Assembly (NCBI RefSeq): GCF_000315625.1
Contig: NW_005434609.1
Location: 419,503 to 476,957 of the forward strand
Direction of reading: 5' to 3'
Origin: Guillardia theta CCMP2712
Taxonomy: Eukaryota > Cryptophyceae > Pyrenomonadales > Geminigeraceae
DNA: 57,455 bases
In this document: positions 1-11,413 of the stretch, in pieces
How positions within the stretch are numbered: the stretch's first letter is position 1
Layout of the letters: the number at the start of each line of letters is the position of its first letter
Position numbers and translations under genes: made by a program
Notes under the pieces: generated by a model
Told to the model about the DNA's origin: nothing
Seen by the model: the letters and a program-made list of their open reading frames with translations, nothing else
Database searches by the model: none

Positions 1-114
1 CGAATTTGAATATTTCTCAATCGTTCTGCATGATTCACGCAAAAGCTGAATCTCTTCCAACCACCCACTACACCATCGTCTTCACTTGTTTCGTTTTCCT
101 GCAGGTTAACCTCT

Positions 115-345
115 CCCTTCCCCCCATCCCTTCCTCCCCTCCCCTGCCACTTCCTCCGCTCCATTTCTCCCTACCTCTCTGTCCTTCCCTCTCCCTCCCC
201 TTCCTTCCTCCCCTTCCTTCCTCCCCTGCGGTCCCCTTTCACACTTTCTCTCCCTCTTCCTCCCTCCCTCCTCCCTCCCTCCTCCCTCCCTCCCTCCCTC
301 CCTCCCTTTCCAACTCCCTCCCTCTTCCTCTCTTCCTTCCTGCTT
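115..345. repeat. CCT/CTCC pyrimidine-rich low-complexity tract
   Basis: The plus strand is almost pure pyrimidine with CTCC/CCTT units. It lies just upstream of a recognisable Ca2+-ATPase exon, so it is most simply read as intronic low-complexity sequence. Open frames through it on both strands are compositional. Confidence 0.8.
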
Positions 346-405
346 CTCGGTGGCCTCAAGAGATTTGATTTGTTTGCGTTCGATCTATGCTGACTGTGGC
401 TGCAG

Positions 406-585
406 CTGTTCAATCAGATTAATGCAAGGAAGATACACGGGGAGGTGAATGTCTTCAAAGGTGAAGAAGAGAACAATCTCAACAAGTCTCGTCAGTCAAT
501 CTTGATGTCTCCAGGCATCTTTGACAACATGTACTTCTTGATCATCACGATGATAGAACTGCTTTGCCAGTGTATGATGGTGCAG
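406..585 (+). CDS. Plasma-membrane-type (P2B) Ca2+-ATPase, C-terminal exon (partial gene)
   Basis: This 60-codon exon starts after an AG at 404-405 and ends before GTGACA at 586. Its translation begins LFNQINARKIHGEVNVFKG, which closely matches the conserved segment of PMCA/ACA-type calcium pumps (LFNEIN.RKI.GE.NVF.G) between late transmembrane helices. A hydrophobic run (NMYFLIITMIELLCQCMMVQ) follows, as the next helix does in the family. These pumps export Ca2+ from the cytosol at the plasma membrane or vacuole using ATP. Upstream exons with the catalytic DKTGT motif lie outside the window or are not visible. An insertion of about 15 residues (EEENNLNKSRQSILM) separates the motif from the helix. 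Downstream exons are uncertain: after an AG at 764-765 the phase-consistent frame gives RFYQWFGDVWQY, which could be the family's QW segment, but it then runs into an ATG repeat. Confidence 0.75.
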
Positions 586-829
586 GTGACAACCAAAGAG
601 TGATTTCATGACCTGATGTCTCACTTATGAATCAGATTCCTGCTCTCAATGCAGCAGTCGGATGTGTCAAACTCTCTCCATCCCAGTGGGGTTTTTGCTT
701 CTTAGTGGGTGAGCAGGTCTTACTGTAAACATGCATCACAGTGAGATTTTCTTTGTGTCTGTCAGGTGCGACGTCGCTGCCGATCAATGCGCTTCTATCA
801 ATGGTTTGGAGATGTTTGGCAATATATGC

Positions 830-880
<51 letters not shown>

Positions 881-1403
881 CAAGATGCCGACAACGACAA
901 CGATGATGATTGTGATGATGATGATGATGATGAGCACTTTTGACAGATTCCTGCCGGAAGCTGCTGCGGAAGAAAAGGAAGCCATTCTTGTGAGTTTTCA
1001 TCAACGCTGAATTCTCCAACACATGTTGCTCGTTTCTTAGAATCTCTCTTCACACTACCTGCTATCTCATTCATTCAGCTCACTGTGGTTTCTACAGCTT
1101 CTGTCGACAACGATGTTGAACAGGTCTGCCTTCTATTTGTTGTCATCATCTTTACATGTCGAACAGGGGGTACCTCTTCTTCCTCTCTCTTCTTGAGATT
1201 CGTTTATCAGCACCCGATCGATTCTTTGCAAACAATTTATTTTAAGACAGTAAAAGTTGCAAATCCCTCGGGAAACTGGACAAAATAAACAGGGTGTATC
1301 ATTGCTGCAATCTGACTGACTGACTGACTGACTGACTGACTGACTGACTGACTGACTGACTGACTGACTGACTGACTGACTGACTGACTGACTGACTGAC
1401 TGA

Positions 1404-1448
<45 letters not shown>

Positions 1449-1479
1449 TGACTGACTGACTGACTGACTGACTGACATT
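586..1479 (+). other. Unresolved 3' part of the Ca2+-ATPase gene with ATG and GACT microsatellites
   Basis: Possible small exons are 766-830 (reads YQWFGDVWQY), about 930-988 (STFDRFLPEAAAEEKEAIL, before GTGAGT) and about 1098-1122 (ASVDNDVEQ, before GTCTGC). They are interrupted by an ATG/GAT trinucleotide run (829-881) and a tetranucleotide GACT run (about 1311-1477) with a central GGCT block. I cannot tell which pieces are spliced, or where the gene stops. Confidence 0.3.
1311..1477. repeat. (GACT)n tetranucleotide repeat with internal (GGCT)n block
   Basis: Perfect GACT units fill about 1311-1408, switch to GGCT units to about 1445, then return to GACT. It lies between the 3' region of a plus-strand gene and the last exon of a minus-strand gene. 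The nested replacement of one unit by another shows local unit homogenisation. Confidence 0.9.
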
Positions 1480-2689
1480 CATGTTTCTCCACGAGAGCTC
1501 ATAACTTCTCCGATCAAGAAGTGTTGGATCGCATGCTGCATCCTGATGTCTTTGCGAACAAGCTCCTCCTCCACCTGATACGCAAACGACCAGACCCCCG
1601 TGTTCTTGACAAGCTTCCCTGCATCGACGTTCTGCAAATTCGTCAACTCGCGCTCCTCCTCCTCCTCCTCCTCCTCCTCCTCCTCCTTCCCCATTCACTT
1701 CAACTTCCCCGCCCTACCGAAACCTTTCTCTCCCTCCCTCCCTCCCTCCCTCCCTCCCTCCCCGCTTGCTTTACCTTCCCCTGCTTCTTTTCCTCCTGGT
1801 GCTCCTTGAGCGCGATATCCATCACCACCTGCTCCTCGTCACTGGTCAAGACTATCTCGCTCCTCCTTCACCTCTGCAACTTTGTGCTCATCCCACTTGT
1901 CCAGGTGAAGTTCAACATGCCCTGAACGAGTGTCATCAGCATCAGCGTGCGAAGAAAGATAGTTGATGGTTCACCACCTTCAGGTTGTAGAGGGTTCCAC
2001 ACGTTGAGGATACCTATCCTTGAGGAGATCTCGATGCAGTCTTGCAGCGTTAGCTGGTAAAATCTCAAGTTAGGTCGTTCAATTCATTACGTTTCAGTGT
2101 GTTTCACAATCAAACTAGCTTGCTCCACATGCATCGACAAAGTTGGTTCACATTAATCTCAAGTATGCGTGCTCAACAAAAATCTCTTGTCACTTGGTTC
2201 AACACATCATCTTTAGCAAACCTATTCAAGTTTGCAAACAGGCCATTGACTGAACAACACGCCAACGTGTCAAACAGATTCCTTACCTTACGGCACATGC
2301 AGCCCCACAGGTTGTCAAGGTCGATGATCGCAGGAAAAGCTCTCTGCATGATCTCAGCTCTAGCCTGCGCCTGTTTGACACGTCAAGCACTTTGACAGCT
2401 GTCAAAGGCTCGAGCTGACCTGCAGCTGGAGTTTCTGCAGGAAGAAGTTAACAAGAGGAGAGGAGGGGAGACAGAACAGACCTGACTCGCAGTCTCGTCG
2501 AGCATCTCGTCCTCCTCCTCCATCAGCTCGCTCATGCTGGTATAGGTCGACATGAGAGGAAGCTGTCTGCCCTGCCCATCTCCATCAGACCTGCCTCCTC
2601 CTCCTCCCCCTCCTCCCCCTCCTGCTCCTGCTCCTGCTCCCCCTCCTCCTCCCCTCCCCCTTCCCCTTCCCCTCCTCCTCCTCCTCGAA

Positions 2690-2729
<40 letters not shown>

Positions 2730-2780
2730 GCCATCACCATCATCGCCATCACCATCATCGCCATCATCGCCATCATCGCC

Positions 2781-2867
<87 letters not shown>

Positions 2868-4990
2868 GCCATCATCATCATCATCATTGCTACTCAGCTT
2901 GTCGTATCTGATCTTCTCACCTGCACGCACAAGCACAGCTCGACCGCTTGATCAGCAGAAAGTTTGAACATGAGCACCTGCACATCATGTAAGGTGCAAA
3001 TCTTCAGGTCTGTTCTGTTGTTCTCTACGCATGTAAATCAAGTTTGTAACATGTTCCCTTGTGCATCGAGTTTGCTCATCGAGTATTTTCATCGAGTAAT
3101 TTCATCAACTATGTTCGTCAGCTTTGTTCATCTACCTTTTGCAAGATTGGCCTTAAAGCCGAAGTGGCGAACAAGAACTCGAGCTTGATTTCTCTTCTCT
3201 GAATCACTCCCATGTTAAGATGAGAAGGAAGAAATTCCTCATATACCTCCAGCAGCTCTTCGAAGAAATATCTGAACTCCGCACAGTGAATCTCAAAATC
3301 CTGTTCTTGTCATGAGAATGTATGTTCATAACCTGACACAACATGTATCAACACCTGTTGTTTCATCGCCTTTGACCCCAACTTTGGTCTTCTAGTTGTG
3401 ACAACATCAAACTCAAGAATTCCTTCGAAAGGAATGTTCCAATCTTACAACCAGCAAGATGAGAAGAAGTTGTAAGATCAAGAGTGAAATGTTACCGCTT
3501 TTGTAGCTGATGTGCTTTCCTTGATACCTTACGTTCCTCCACAACTCGTAATCTCCATGCTCGCTAAGGGAACTTGAGAAAACAAGAGCGAGACCATGGG
3601 AGAGGAAATAGAAATAAAAAACAAAGAGCAGCAGAGAGAATACAAGAAGAAGAGAGGGAGAAGAGAACAGAGTATGAGGAAAGAAGAGAAGAAGAGAAGA
3701 AGAGAAGAAGAGAAGAAGAGAAGAAGGTGAAGAAAGAGGGGAGGAGAGAAGAGGGGAGGAGATAGGAAGGAAGCAAGTTTGCTTATGAGATCAACAACCT
3801 TGTGTCTGGTTTTGCTTCTGACTTTCTCGTTTCTCTTTCATACGCACAGAGGTCTTGCAACCTGCAATGAAGAGATGAGAGAATCTTCATGTGGTTCAGA
3901 TAGGTCAGCGTACCTCTTACATAATGTCCGTTCAAGATGGTTTGATAGATTCAACTTCCACCTCCTCATCGGCCGCTACTTGTCCAGTCAGTTTGTGGAT
4001 AGTCGGGGGATCATCGTAACTTCACCTTGGGGTTGTACCAGAAAAGTTCACCGAGCAAAGATTGCATTCGAGAGATCTGAGAACGAAAGTAGACAAGTTG
4101 AGAACCATAAGTTGAGGTCAATACAAGCATACTTCTCTTGTTGAGAAATTTTGGAGGAGAATGGAGATGGAAGATGTGTCCTTTATGAAAGGAAATGCCT
4201 GCACGACAAGTAAGATAGCAGTGAACGTTGTTGTTCATGTTGTACATGAACGACAATGTCTAGGTGATCTGATCGTGAATCGAATTGTTTCGTCATCGTT
4301 AAAACCTGCAAAATGTTAAAAACTCATATCAAGATAGAGGAGAGAAAAGGAGAGGAGAAGACAGGACAGGACAAGACAGGACAAGACAGGACAGGACAGG
4401 GAGGATAGGAAAAGAAAGGGGAGGAAGGGACAGGACATGTAGAATGAAACAAGATGTTCTACCTCATTCACAGAGAACAGTCGCGTTCCATCAATCATCC
4501 CTGACAGCATCAACTTCAACTTTTGGCTCTGATCAATCCGTCAGATAGACAAGAAAACCAAAGAGGAAAAGGATCACAGCAGAAGTCAACCAGGGAACCA
4601 CCGAGTTCGAGTATGTTGACTTGTCGTTGTCGTCTTCGGCATCCTTGAAGTGCTTGTACCTCGGACTTGATGTCTTGGAAGTAACATCCCACACTCCGCT
4701 CCTCCACCTCCCGGCATCATCGTCACACCCCAAGGAATGCAAGAACATCTGCAATACCATCAGCATGCGAATTGAGCTTTTGATTTCTCACCTGCTCCAT
4801 CTCTACCATCGGACGGTCTGCAATGCCCATCATGTTGATTGAAGGTATCCTGAACTCACACTGCAAGTATTCGATCACATGTCAGAAACAAGTTGTAAAG
4901 ATTCAGAAGACCTGGAATATCCCGTTCATGGGAAAGATGAAAGGGTCGTCATCGTAAGAAGGCCATGGGATGTTTCTCCTGGAAAGGAAA
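1480..4990 (-). CDS. Unidentified multi-exon protein with a membrane segment (possibly the 3' half of the LRR gene)
   Basis: Several short exon-like stretches with plausible AG/GT borders lie on the minus strand. In transcription order they are RNIPWPSYDDDPFIFPMNG (about 4960-4905), CEFRIPSINMMGIADRPMVE (about 4860-4790) and a piece ending in PWLTSAVILFLFGFLVYLTD, a clear transmembrane helix (about 4760-4535). Then come LKLMLSGMIDGTRLFSVNE (before 4460), DFEIHCAEFRYFFEELLE (about 3305-3250) and LMFKLSADQAVELCLC (about 2980-2920). Next are MSELMEEEDEMLDETASQ (about 2535-2483), AEIMQRAFPAIIDLDNLWG (about 2375-2300), LTLQDCIEISSR and SDEEQVVMDIALKEHQEEKK. The last is a 3' piece containing KLVKNTGVWSFAYQVEEELV, with stop near 1482. 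I do not recognise the family. Spacing and strand are compatible with it being the C-terminal half of the LRR gene at higher coordinates. Introns hold long ATC/CCT repeats. Confidence 0.45.
2590..2890. repeat. Compound CCT and ATC trinucleotide repeat
   Basis: A CCT/CTG-rich block is followed from about 2694 by a long ATC run with interspersed ATCGCC units up to about 2887. It sits in an apparent intron of the minus-strand gene. Six-frame translation gives poly-His, poly-Asp or poly-Met, which should not be taken as protein. Confidence 0.9.
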
Positions 4991-5021
4991 GAATTTGAAG
5001 AGTTCAGAACAAATACAATCA

Positions 5022-5290
<269 letters not shown>

Positions 5291-5299
5291 ACAGTTTTC

Positions 5300-6813
5300 C
5301 TCGATTACCAAGGATTGATGGTCCAGGGGTCTTGTTCGGCTCTTTGTGACGTCTGTTTGATGTAAGACAAGTACAAGAGATCTTTCTTTGTTCACCTTTG
5401 ATGCAAGCCTTCGCAATTTGATAAGAACAGTCGAAGGCTGTAAGAAATATAAGGTTTCACGTTACATACAGCAGCTTTCTTGTCTTTCGCAATTCTAAGA
5501 TCTCTCGCAAAGATTCCCGTGTTGAGATTCTATCGTTGAGAGTTTTTGCGGAACAAGTAGAAGATCTTTTCTTACCTCAACTTTCAACTGGTCTGACAAC
5601 AGTCTTGCTAGCTCCACTAGCTCTACGGCAATGGCTAGCTCCTGGAGTGAAGGAGAAGAGTCAGAGGAAGGGAGGGAAGAGGGATGTAGAGGCAAGAGAC
5701 AACATGAACAAGAAGAGACAGGAGTAGTCAAGCTGTCTAATTGTCTCCTTACCGTTGGATTTGACAGGTCAAGAGTATATGACCCTTCAGGCAAGTTCTT
5801 CACTATCTTTGAGATGTACTTGTTCACTTCTTGATCTTTCGATCCGTTGGGAATGACTTCTTCCACACTAGAAACACTAATGTCACACTAGAAACACCAA
5901 TGTCACACTAGAAACACTAATGTCACACTAGAAACACCAATCTCATCATCGTCACAATTCCCATTCTCGTTGTCCTCTTGTCAACAACGGCACGACCATC
6001 GATACATCGTCATCGTCATCGTCATCGTCATCGTTATCATCATCGTTATCATCATCGTCATCTCCATCTTCATCTCCATCTCTATCATCGCCTTTGTCAT
6101 ACTTGCATCCAACTTTTGATATTCTCAGTCCCCTCCACTGTTGCTTCTGGTCTGCGAAAGAATGAGAATTCCTTCTCTTTTCCAGTCGCAGGTCACAACC
6201 GACGATTAGTTCCCCACCATCACCAGCGCTGGTTGAAGAGTGCGTGAGAGACAGGAGCGAAGGAGACAAACCCTCACTGGTCAACTTGTAGGTATGATCT
6301 TGAAGCAAGAGAAGCTCTCGTTAGAGCACGAGCACCTATGCATAAGATGACATGCTATGAAAGAACGACGACTTGTAACCTAAGATGCCGATTGGGTTCC
6401 CGTTGACATTGAGCTTTTGAAGTTTCTGTTCGGATTGTCAATCAGGTAAGGAGAATAAGATGAGGGAAGGTGTATGAGACAAAGGAATGTAATGTCTTGA
6501 CCGTGTTGCCGATGACTGACGACGAGAACAGTATACACCCGACCTGACAACAGCATGTCGTCGGTGAGACTATTGTCAACAACAAGTGAAACGATGACAA
6601 CCGAGGTTGTCTTTGTATTGGCAAGTCTTAGCTCTTTCAGAGCGATGTCTCCATTGCATTTGATCGCCTAGTTTGACAGGTCAGACAGAACAACGTCAAA
6701 GAGAACATTGTGGACCTCAGCGATGTTCATAAGACCCGCATCTCGCCATGGATTACAACTGAACTCAGCAGTCAGCTGAGAGCGGAGAAGAGGAATAGAG
6801 GACGAGGACGATC

Positions 6814-6845
<32 letters not shown>

Positions 6846-7864
6846 AAGGACGAGGACAAGGACAAGGACAAGGACAAGGACAAGAACGAGGACGAGGACA
6901 AGGACATTGAACAAACCTCAGATTAAGGTACGTCAAGTTTCGATTGTTCTGCAAACACCCAGCAAGCGATTTGCCTCCTACGACAATCCGAGAACAAAAC
7001 TCAGGGGAGAAACATTCTAAGAGCTCAACAGAACAAAACACAACACAAATTAGTTGTCTTGTTTTCCCTACCTTCACTGTTCCCATGGATATTATTCCAG
7101 CTCAGATCCTGTCAACTCTCGTTTCACTTCGTCTCATGTTATCGCATCGATCCCTCACCAAACTTCTCAACCCGCACGCTTTCCCTAGCGAGTATGCCAT
7201 GTTCAACGCACCCCTGCCACTTCTCGTCAGATCGCTTGGTGATATTGACTTGACATATTTGACTGACATGTTTCCGATCTTGTTCTGGGAGAGGTCAAGG
7301 TGGAGGAGGTTTTGAAGCTGCTTCAACACTGCGAGCAAACTTCATTTCTCTCTCACTTGTCGGTTCATGACATGTTGTGTACCGCCAGAGAAATGCTTCG
7401 ATCCCGTGTCTGAGATGTCGCAATTGGAGAGGACGAGCCTGAAATTGCGGGAATGTCGTCAACTCCATCATAACAGATGCTTGTCCTCAACAACATGTCT
7501 CTGCTGTATCAATATCGTCTCTGCCTCTCTCTATTTGCCATCAACAAGAACAAGAACAACGAAATGATCACCACCACCATCACTATTGCCACCATCATAA
7601 CAAGAATCATCATCATCACAATCATATCCCATCATCGCAATCTTGGTGGTGATCATCAATATCACTGTTGGCTACACAGCACACAACAAGGAACAACCTT
7701 GTAATTGTCTTCGAGCTTGAGCTTAAAATGAGCTCTTCCGTGAACGTCTGTTGCAAACAAAAGAAATCAGAATCATTGAGTTATGACCAGTTTGTCTCAT
7801 ATCCATTGAAACAGATTTGTCGAAATCATCATCATCACTAATCATCGTCATTGCATATCAATGT

Positions 7865-7930
<66 letters not shown>

Positions 7931-9470
7931 TCGTCATCGTCATCAAACTTGAAACATCAACATTGTTTTCTTTACTCCAATCTGAGATCCGATCATGTTT
8001 TGGCTCAGATCAAAGGTCGAGATTGTGCAATCTTCGCTGTTGGAAACATTTTCACGAACAAGGAGAACAACAAATAAAAGACGACCATCGCAGCAGCTCC
8101 ACCATCTCCACCATGATCGAGTCTCCTCTCTGCAATGCACAACATGTAAGAACTTCGACACAGGCAAGAAAACTTCAAACATTGCAATCAAGACTGTTTG
8201 ACGCGAGGTCAAGATTCAACATCTTCCCCTGTCGGTGTCATCTCAATCCAACCAGCAAGAGACAGCACACACTCTACCTTGCAGTTTCCCTTCTTCATCC
8301 ATCTCAAGAACGCAGAGATCTGCTGACAAACTCAACCAGGGCAGGTCAAGATGTGAAGATGTGAAGATGTGAAGATGTGAAGATGTGAAATGTGAAGATG
8401 TGAAGATGTGAAGATGTCAACACTGGGTTCATTACTCACCGCCGTGTTTCCTATCCCGAAGTTGCGGAGGTTGACAATCATCTCTTGACTTGTTGGCCCC
8501 TGCAGTCACGCTGAGAGTTTGTACTCCACTCATCGTCCTGCTCACGCGCGGTGACTTCTGATCCTTCTCACTGTTTTCTGCATCTTCATCTTGAATCAGC
8601 TGAACATCTCCAATCGATCTCAGCACACACCGATCATGCACATGCGTCTCAATCCTCAACACAGCAATGATAACATGTCTTATCATTCTAAACACAGCAA
8701 TGATAACATTTCTCATTATTCCAAACACAGCAATGATAACATGTCTTATCATTCTAAACACAGCAATGATAACATGTCTCATTATTCCAAACACAGCAAT
8801 GATAACATGTCTTATCATTCCAAACACACCACCATCACCTTTTGCCAGCGATGACACAAGAGGCAAGATCTTCAATCTCTCACACTCTTGCAGATAGTCA
8901 TTCTTATATTGAGAACCCCTCGACTGTTTGCTGGGACAATCTCCGTCATGTCGAGTCGAGTACATCACTCCACCTGCTCTACGTACATCGAACGAGACTC
9001 AAGAAAGCGAAGCTCCGATGAGATGGTGGTAGAATTTCTCTGAGAGGGGATAGAGGACTTGTTCGATGCCGAGCTCCTCTACAAGATAATGAGAAAGAGA
9101 GAAGGAGAGAAGGGGATAACGATCAGGGCGAGGAAAGAAAACATGCGCAAGAAACTCACACTAGTGCCAAGTGAGATGTAATCTCTTCTCGACGATGACA
9201 TGTCTCGTTGGCTCATCTGAGCATTCATAACATGCACGGACGACAAGTCAAGGTGTAAATCCGTCGCAACTTGACCGGCGATCATCCTGTCTCCTTGCTC
9301 AACGGAATTCTTTCCTCCTCCTCCTCCTCCTTCCTCTCCCTTCTCCTCCCGCAATCGCTTCATCTCGTCGTATTCTCGTTGAGCTCGTTCTACCCTCAGC
9401 TCGGCGTCGGCTGCAGGCCATTCAGACACGCGAGTTCGCGGTGTATTGCCATGTCTGCAAGAAGCTTGTC

Positions 9471-9505
<35 letters not shown>

Positions 9506-10003
9506 TGGTGGTGGTGGTAGTGGTGGTGGTACAGAAGGAGGAGGTGGTAGTGGTGGTGGTACAGAAGGAGGAGGTGGTAGTGGTGGTGGTACAGAAGGAG
9601 GAGGTGGAGGAGCAGGAGACACCTCAGGATGCCGACACTTGGCAGCTGCACTCTTGTCTCGCCTTCCTGCCGATACATGTCTTCCTGTGATATGTCGGAG
9701 TGAAGCGACACGCTGCTGCTCCATCGAGGTCAGCACAGCAGCACAGGACAGGAAACGAGGGAGGGAGGGAGGGAGGGAGGGAGGGAGGGAGGGAGGGAGG
9801 GAGGGAGGTAGGGAAGGAGGGAGGGATGGAGGGAAGGAGGGAGGGAGAAACGGCAAACAAGGAGGAAGGGAAGGACTTTCACAACTTAGCTGCAAATCAC
9901 CTTGAAATGGTGGGGAGAGAATGGCCTGCTGGTGCGGCTGCACTCCAGATCTTCTCCTTCCACTTGTCCCTCCAGCCATCGGGGTCGCTCTCTTGGGCTC
10001 CAT
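5300..10003 (-). CDS. Leucine-rich repeat (RNI-like) protein, many exons
   Basis: The minus strand carries a series of short exons that read as ribonuclease-inhibitor-type leucine-rich repeats, which are protein-binding scaffolds. In order: an N-terminal region (candidate ATG at 10003, then Pro-rich), a helical stretch ELRVERAQREYDEMKRLRE (about 9400-9345), a Ser-rich exon (about 9075-8985), and KNDYLQECERLKILPLVSS (about 8905-8850). LRR pieces follow: LVLSNCDISDTGSKHFSG (about 7440-7385), LKQLQNLLHLDLSQNKIGN (about 7330-7275), DLSWNNIHGNSE (about 7115-7080), LQNNRNLTYLNLR (about 6965-6915), IALKELRLANTKTT (about 6645-6600) and QKLQKLNVNGNPIG (about 6425-6380). The 3' part has SYTLDLSNPTVRRQLDSL (about 5800-5725) and VELARLLSDQLKVE. 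The LxxLxLxxN pattern is clear; the specific partner is unknown. Introns are short except where expanded by micro- and minisatellites. Whether the gene ends near 5300 or continues into the exons at 1.5-5 kb is unresolved. Confidence 0.7.
5864..5943. repeat. 20-bp tandem repeat, four copies
   Basis: Four head-to-tail 20-base units (CACACTAGAAACACTAATGT and one-base variants) lie next to an exon of the minus-strand LRR gene. Alternate copies differ at one position (ACTAAT versus ACCAAT), so a 40-bp dimer was the last unit duplicated. Confidence 0.9.
6799..6906. repeat. (GAGGAC)n/(AAGGAC)n hexanucleotide repeat in an LRR-gene intron
   Basis: Hexanucleotide units read GAGGAC or AAGGAC on the plus strand. 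The tract lies between two LRR-coding exons of the minus-strand gene, so it is almost certainly intronic. Confidence 0.85.
7862..7935. repeat. (CGTCAT)n hexanucleotide repeat in an LRR-gene intron
   Basis: About twelve perfect CGTCAT units. A second, shorter CGTCAT/CATCGT tract is at 6002-6060 in another intron of the same gene. Confidence 0.9.
8346..8416. repeat. 9-bp tandem repeat (GATGTGAAG)n
   Basis: Seven to eight head-to-tail nonamers with one 3-base deletion in the middle, between two exons of the minus-strand LRR gene. Confidence 0.85.
8657..8826. repeat. 33-bp minisatellite, about five copies, in an LRR-gene intron
   Basis: Units begin AACACAGCAATGATAACAT and alternate between two subtypes (CTTATCATTCTA and CTCATTATTCCA endings). 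The repeats are directly adjacent with no unique spacers. They lie between exons encoding CERLKILPLVSS and GDVQLIQDEDAE, so the array is intronic. Confidence 0.9.
9474..9850. repeat. CAG run, 30-bp GGT/GGA repeat and (GGGA)n tract near the 5' end of the LRR gene
   Basis: A (CAG)10-like run (9474-9503) is followed by three copies of a 30-base GGT/ACAGAAGGAGGA unit (to about 9612) and, after some unique sequence, by a GGGA/GGGAGG tract (9757-9848). On the minus strand one frame is a Pro-rich peptide (PPPPPSVPPPL). It could be coding, but the frame does not continue into the next clear exon, so an intron or frameshift must intervene. Confidence 0.75.
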
Positions 10004-10304
10004 CGTTGGTCCTCTCGTACCAGACAGGCTTCCTCGCATGCCATGGGAGGAGCCTGGAGCAAGGAGGTCTCAACAACTGGGAGCAGTAGACGGGAGGGAA
10101 CTTACTCGTGCGATGTACGTGAAGATCCTTTCACCTCGCTCTCTCTCCTTCCAGACTTTTTGGGCATGAAGGCAGGCAGGTCGATACCCTCCTGTCTTAC
10201 CGCATCCTTCTCGTCTACTCTCCTCCTCCCCTCGTCTCTCAGTCTTGTTGCTGCCTGCCGTTGGCCAAGCTGTCAAGTTTGTCAAAAATCAAGCGGCTGA
10301 GGCG

Positions 10305-10885
10305 GATCCGCCATCATCGGACCGCGGCCGGGGGCCCGGGGCCCGGGGCCCGGGCGGTCGCCCGGCCCATCGGACCGGGTGGACTGATGCTCGGGGCTAT
10401 TGATCTGACTGGCCCGGCTGGCACTGCCGGGCATGCGATCCCCCCCGAGTTTCTGAAGTAGCACAAACAAGAGAATGTTACCAGAGTTCCAAGTCAAGAT
10501 ACTAGTACATCCCGGAGTCCGAGTCGAGTCCGACATGATGAGGCCGGGCCGTCTGCCGCAGTGCGTCAAGTTCACAGTTATGTTGACGGTGGGCAATAAC
10601 CGTTCAAGGATTGTCTATTCTGAAGAAAATTTTCATGCAGGGCTATTAGAAGCCTCAGGAACTTCGCTGGATGCCGCTCAGGCCGGCGCGGTTGGCGACG
10701 GCCCCCGGCCCCGGCGTTACTTGCCACTCTTGAACTCGGCGCTATCTGACTGACCGCATGTACACCTGCATGTACACAGCCTCAGGCTTTCCTCCGGCAG
10801 GCCCGGCCCCCCGGGCCCCGCGGCCCGGCCAGGCCGGAACGGTGACTCCGCAGGCTCGGCCCGGCCGGCGGGCCGACAGGAGTGA
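10305..10885. repeat. GC-rich dispersed repeat (copy 1)
   Basis: Several hundred bases of abrupt GGGCCC/CCGGGC-rich sequence contrast with the flanks. Parts resemble the segment at 39322-39600: both contain a TGCCGCAGTGC core followed by GTTGACGGTGGGC or GTTGGCGGTGGGC. No convincing protein is encoded. It is probably a non-autonomous transposable element, but no terminal repeats could be defined by eye. Confidence 0.55.
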
Positions 10886-11114
10886 GCCTGCCTCGGATTC
10901 TGGCCTCGGAACCTCGACTCGGAGTCGTTGTTTGTGCTGCCTTTCGAAAAAGGTCCATATATTATTCTGGGGCGGAGTTTTACTATCTATGTCTCCTACC
11001 TTGAGAGTACCCGCTACTGCTATTTGAGTAAAACCAATAAGCCTCCTGATCTGATCTACAGGAGGAAGGGAAGGTGGAGGAAGAGGATGAGGCGGTAGCG
11101 GTGACGGAGGAAGC

Positions 11115-11210
11115 AGAGGAGGAGGAGGAGGAGGAGGAGGAGGAGGAGGAGGAGGTGATGGTGGTGGTGGTGATGATGATGATGACAACGACGACGACGA
11201 CGACGGGAGG
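11115..11210. repeat. (GGA)n-(GTGGTG)-(GAT)n-(CGA)n compound trinucleotide repeat
   Basis: A chain of four different trinucleotide blocks about 200 bases upstream of the DEAH helicase start codon. It is in the intergenic region and has no coding support on either strand. Confidence 0.8.
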
Positions 11211-11413
11211 CACAGAGAGGCACGTGGGGAGAGAAGAAGCATCGAAGTCAGGTCTCGAAGTTTGATATGACCACAATAATGATAGCGGAAGAGAAGAACG
11301 ACAAGCCTCGCAGACAGAGACTGAAAGCTTTGGTCTGCTTTCATTGTCCTCTTTAGTTTTTTCGAAAAGCAAGAGAATGTGTTTGGTAGGCTAACCATAC
11401 AACCATCGCAACC

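Noticed and set aside
1237-1698. Gln/Ser-repeat frame (SVSQSVSQ...)
   Set aside because: Translation of the GACT tetranucleotide array; every frame is a four-residue periodic peptide.
2532-2936. Poly-Asp, poly-His and poly-Met open frames
   Set aside because: Products of an ATC/GAT trinucleotide repeat read in different frames; they lie in an apparent intron.
8657-8826. Possible CRISPR-like direct repeats
   Set aside because: Units are contiguous 33-mers without unique spacers, lie in an intron of a eukaryotic gene, and there are no cas genes.
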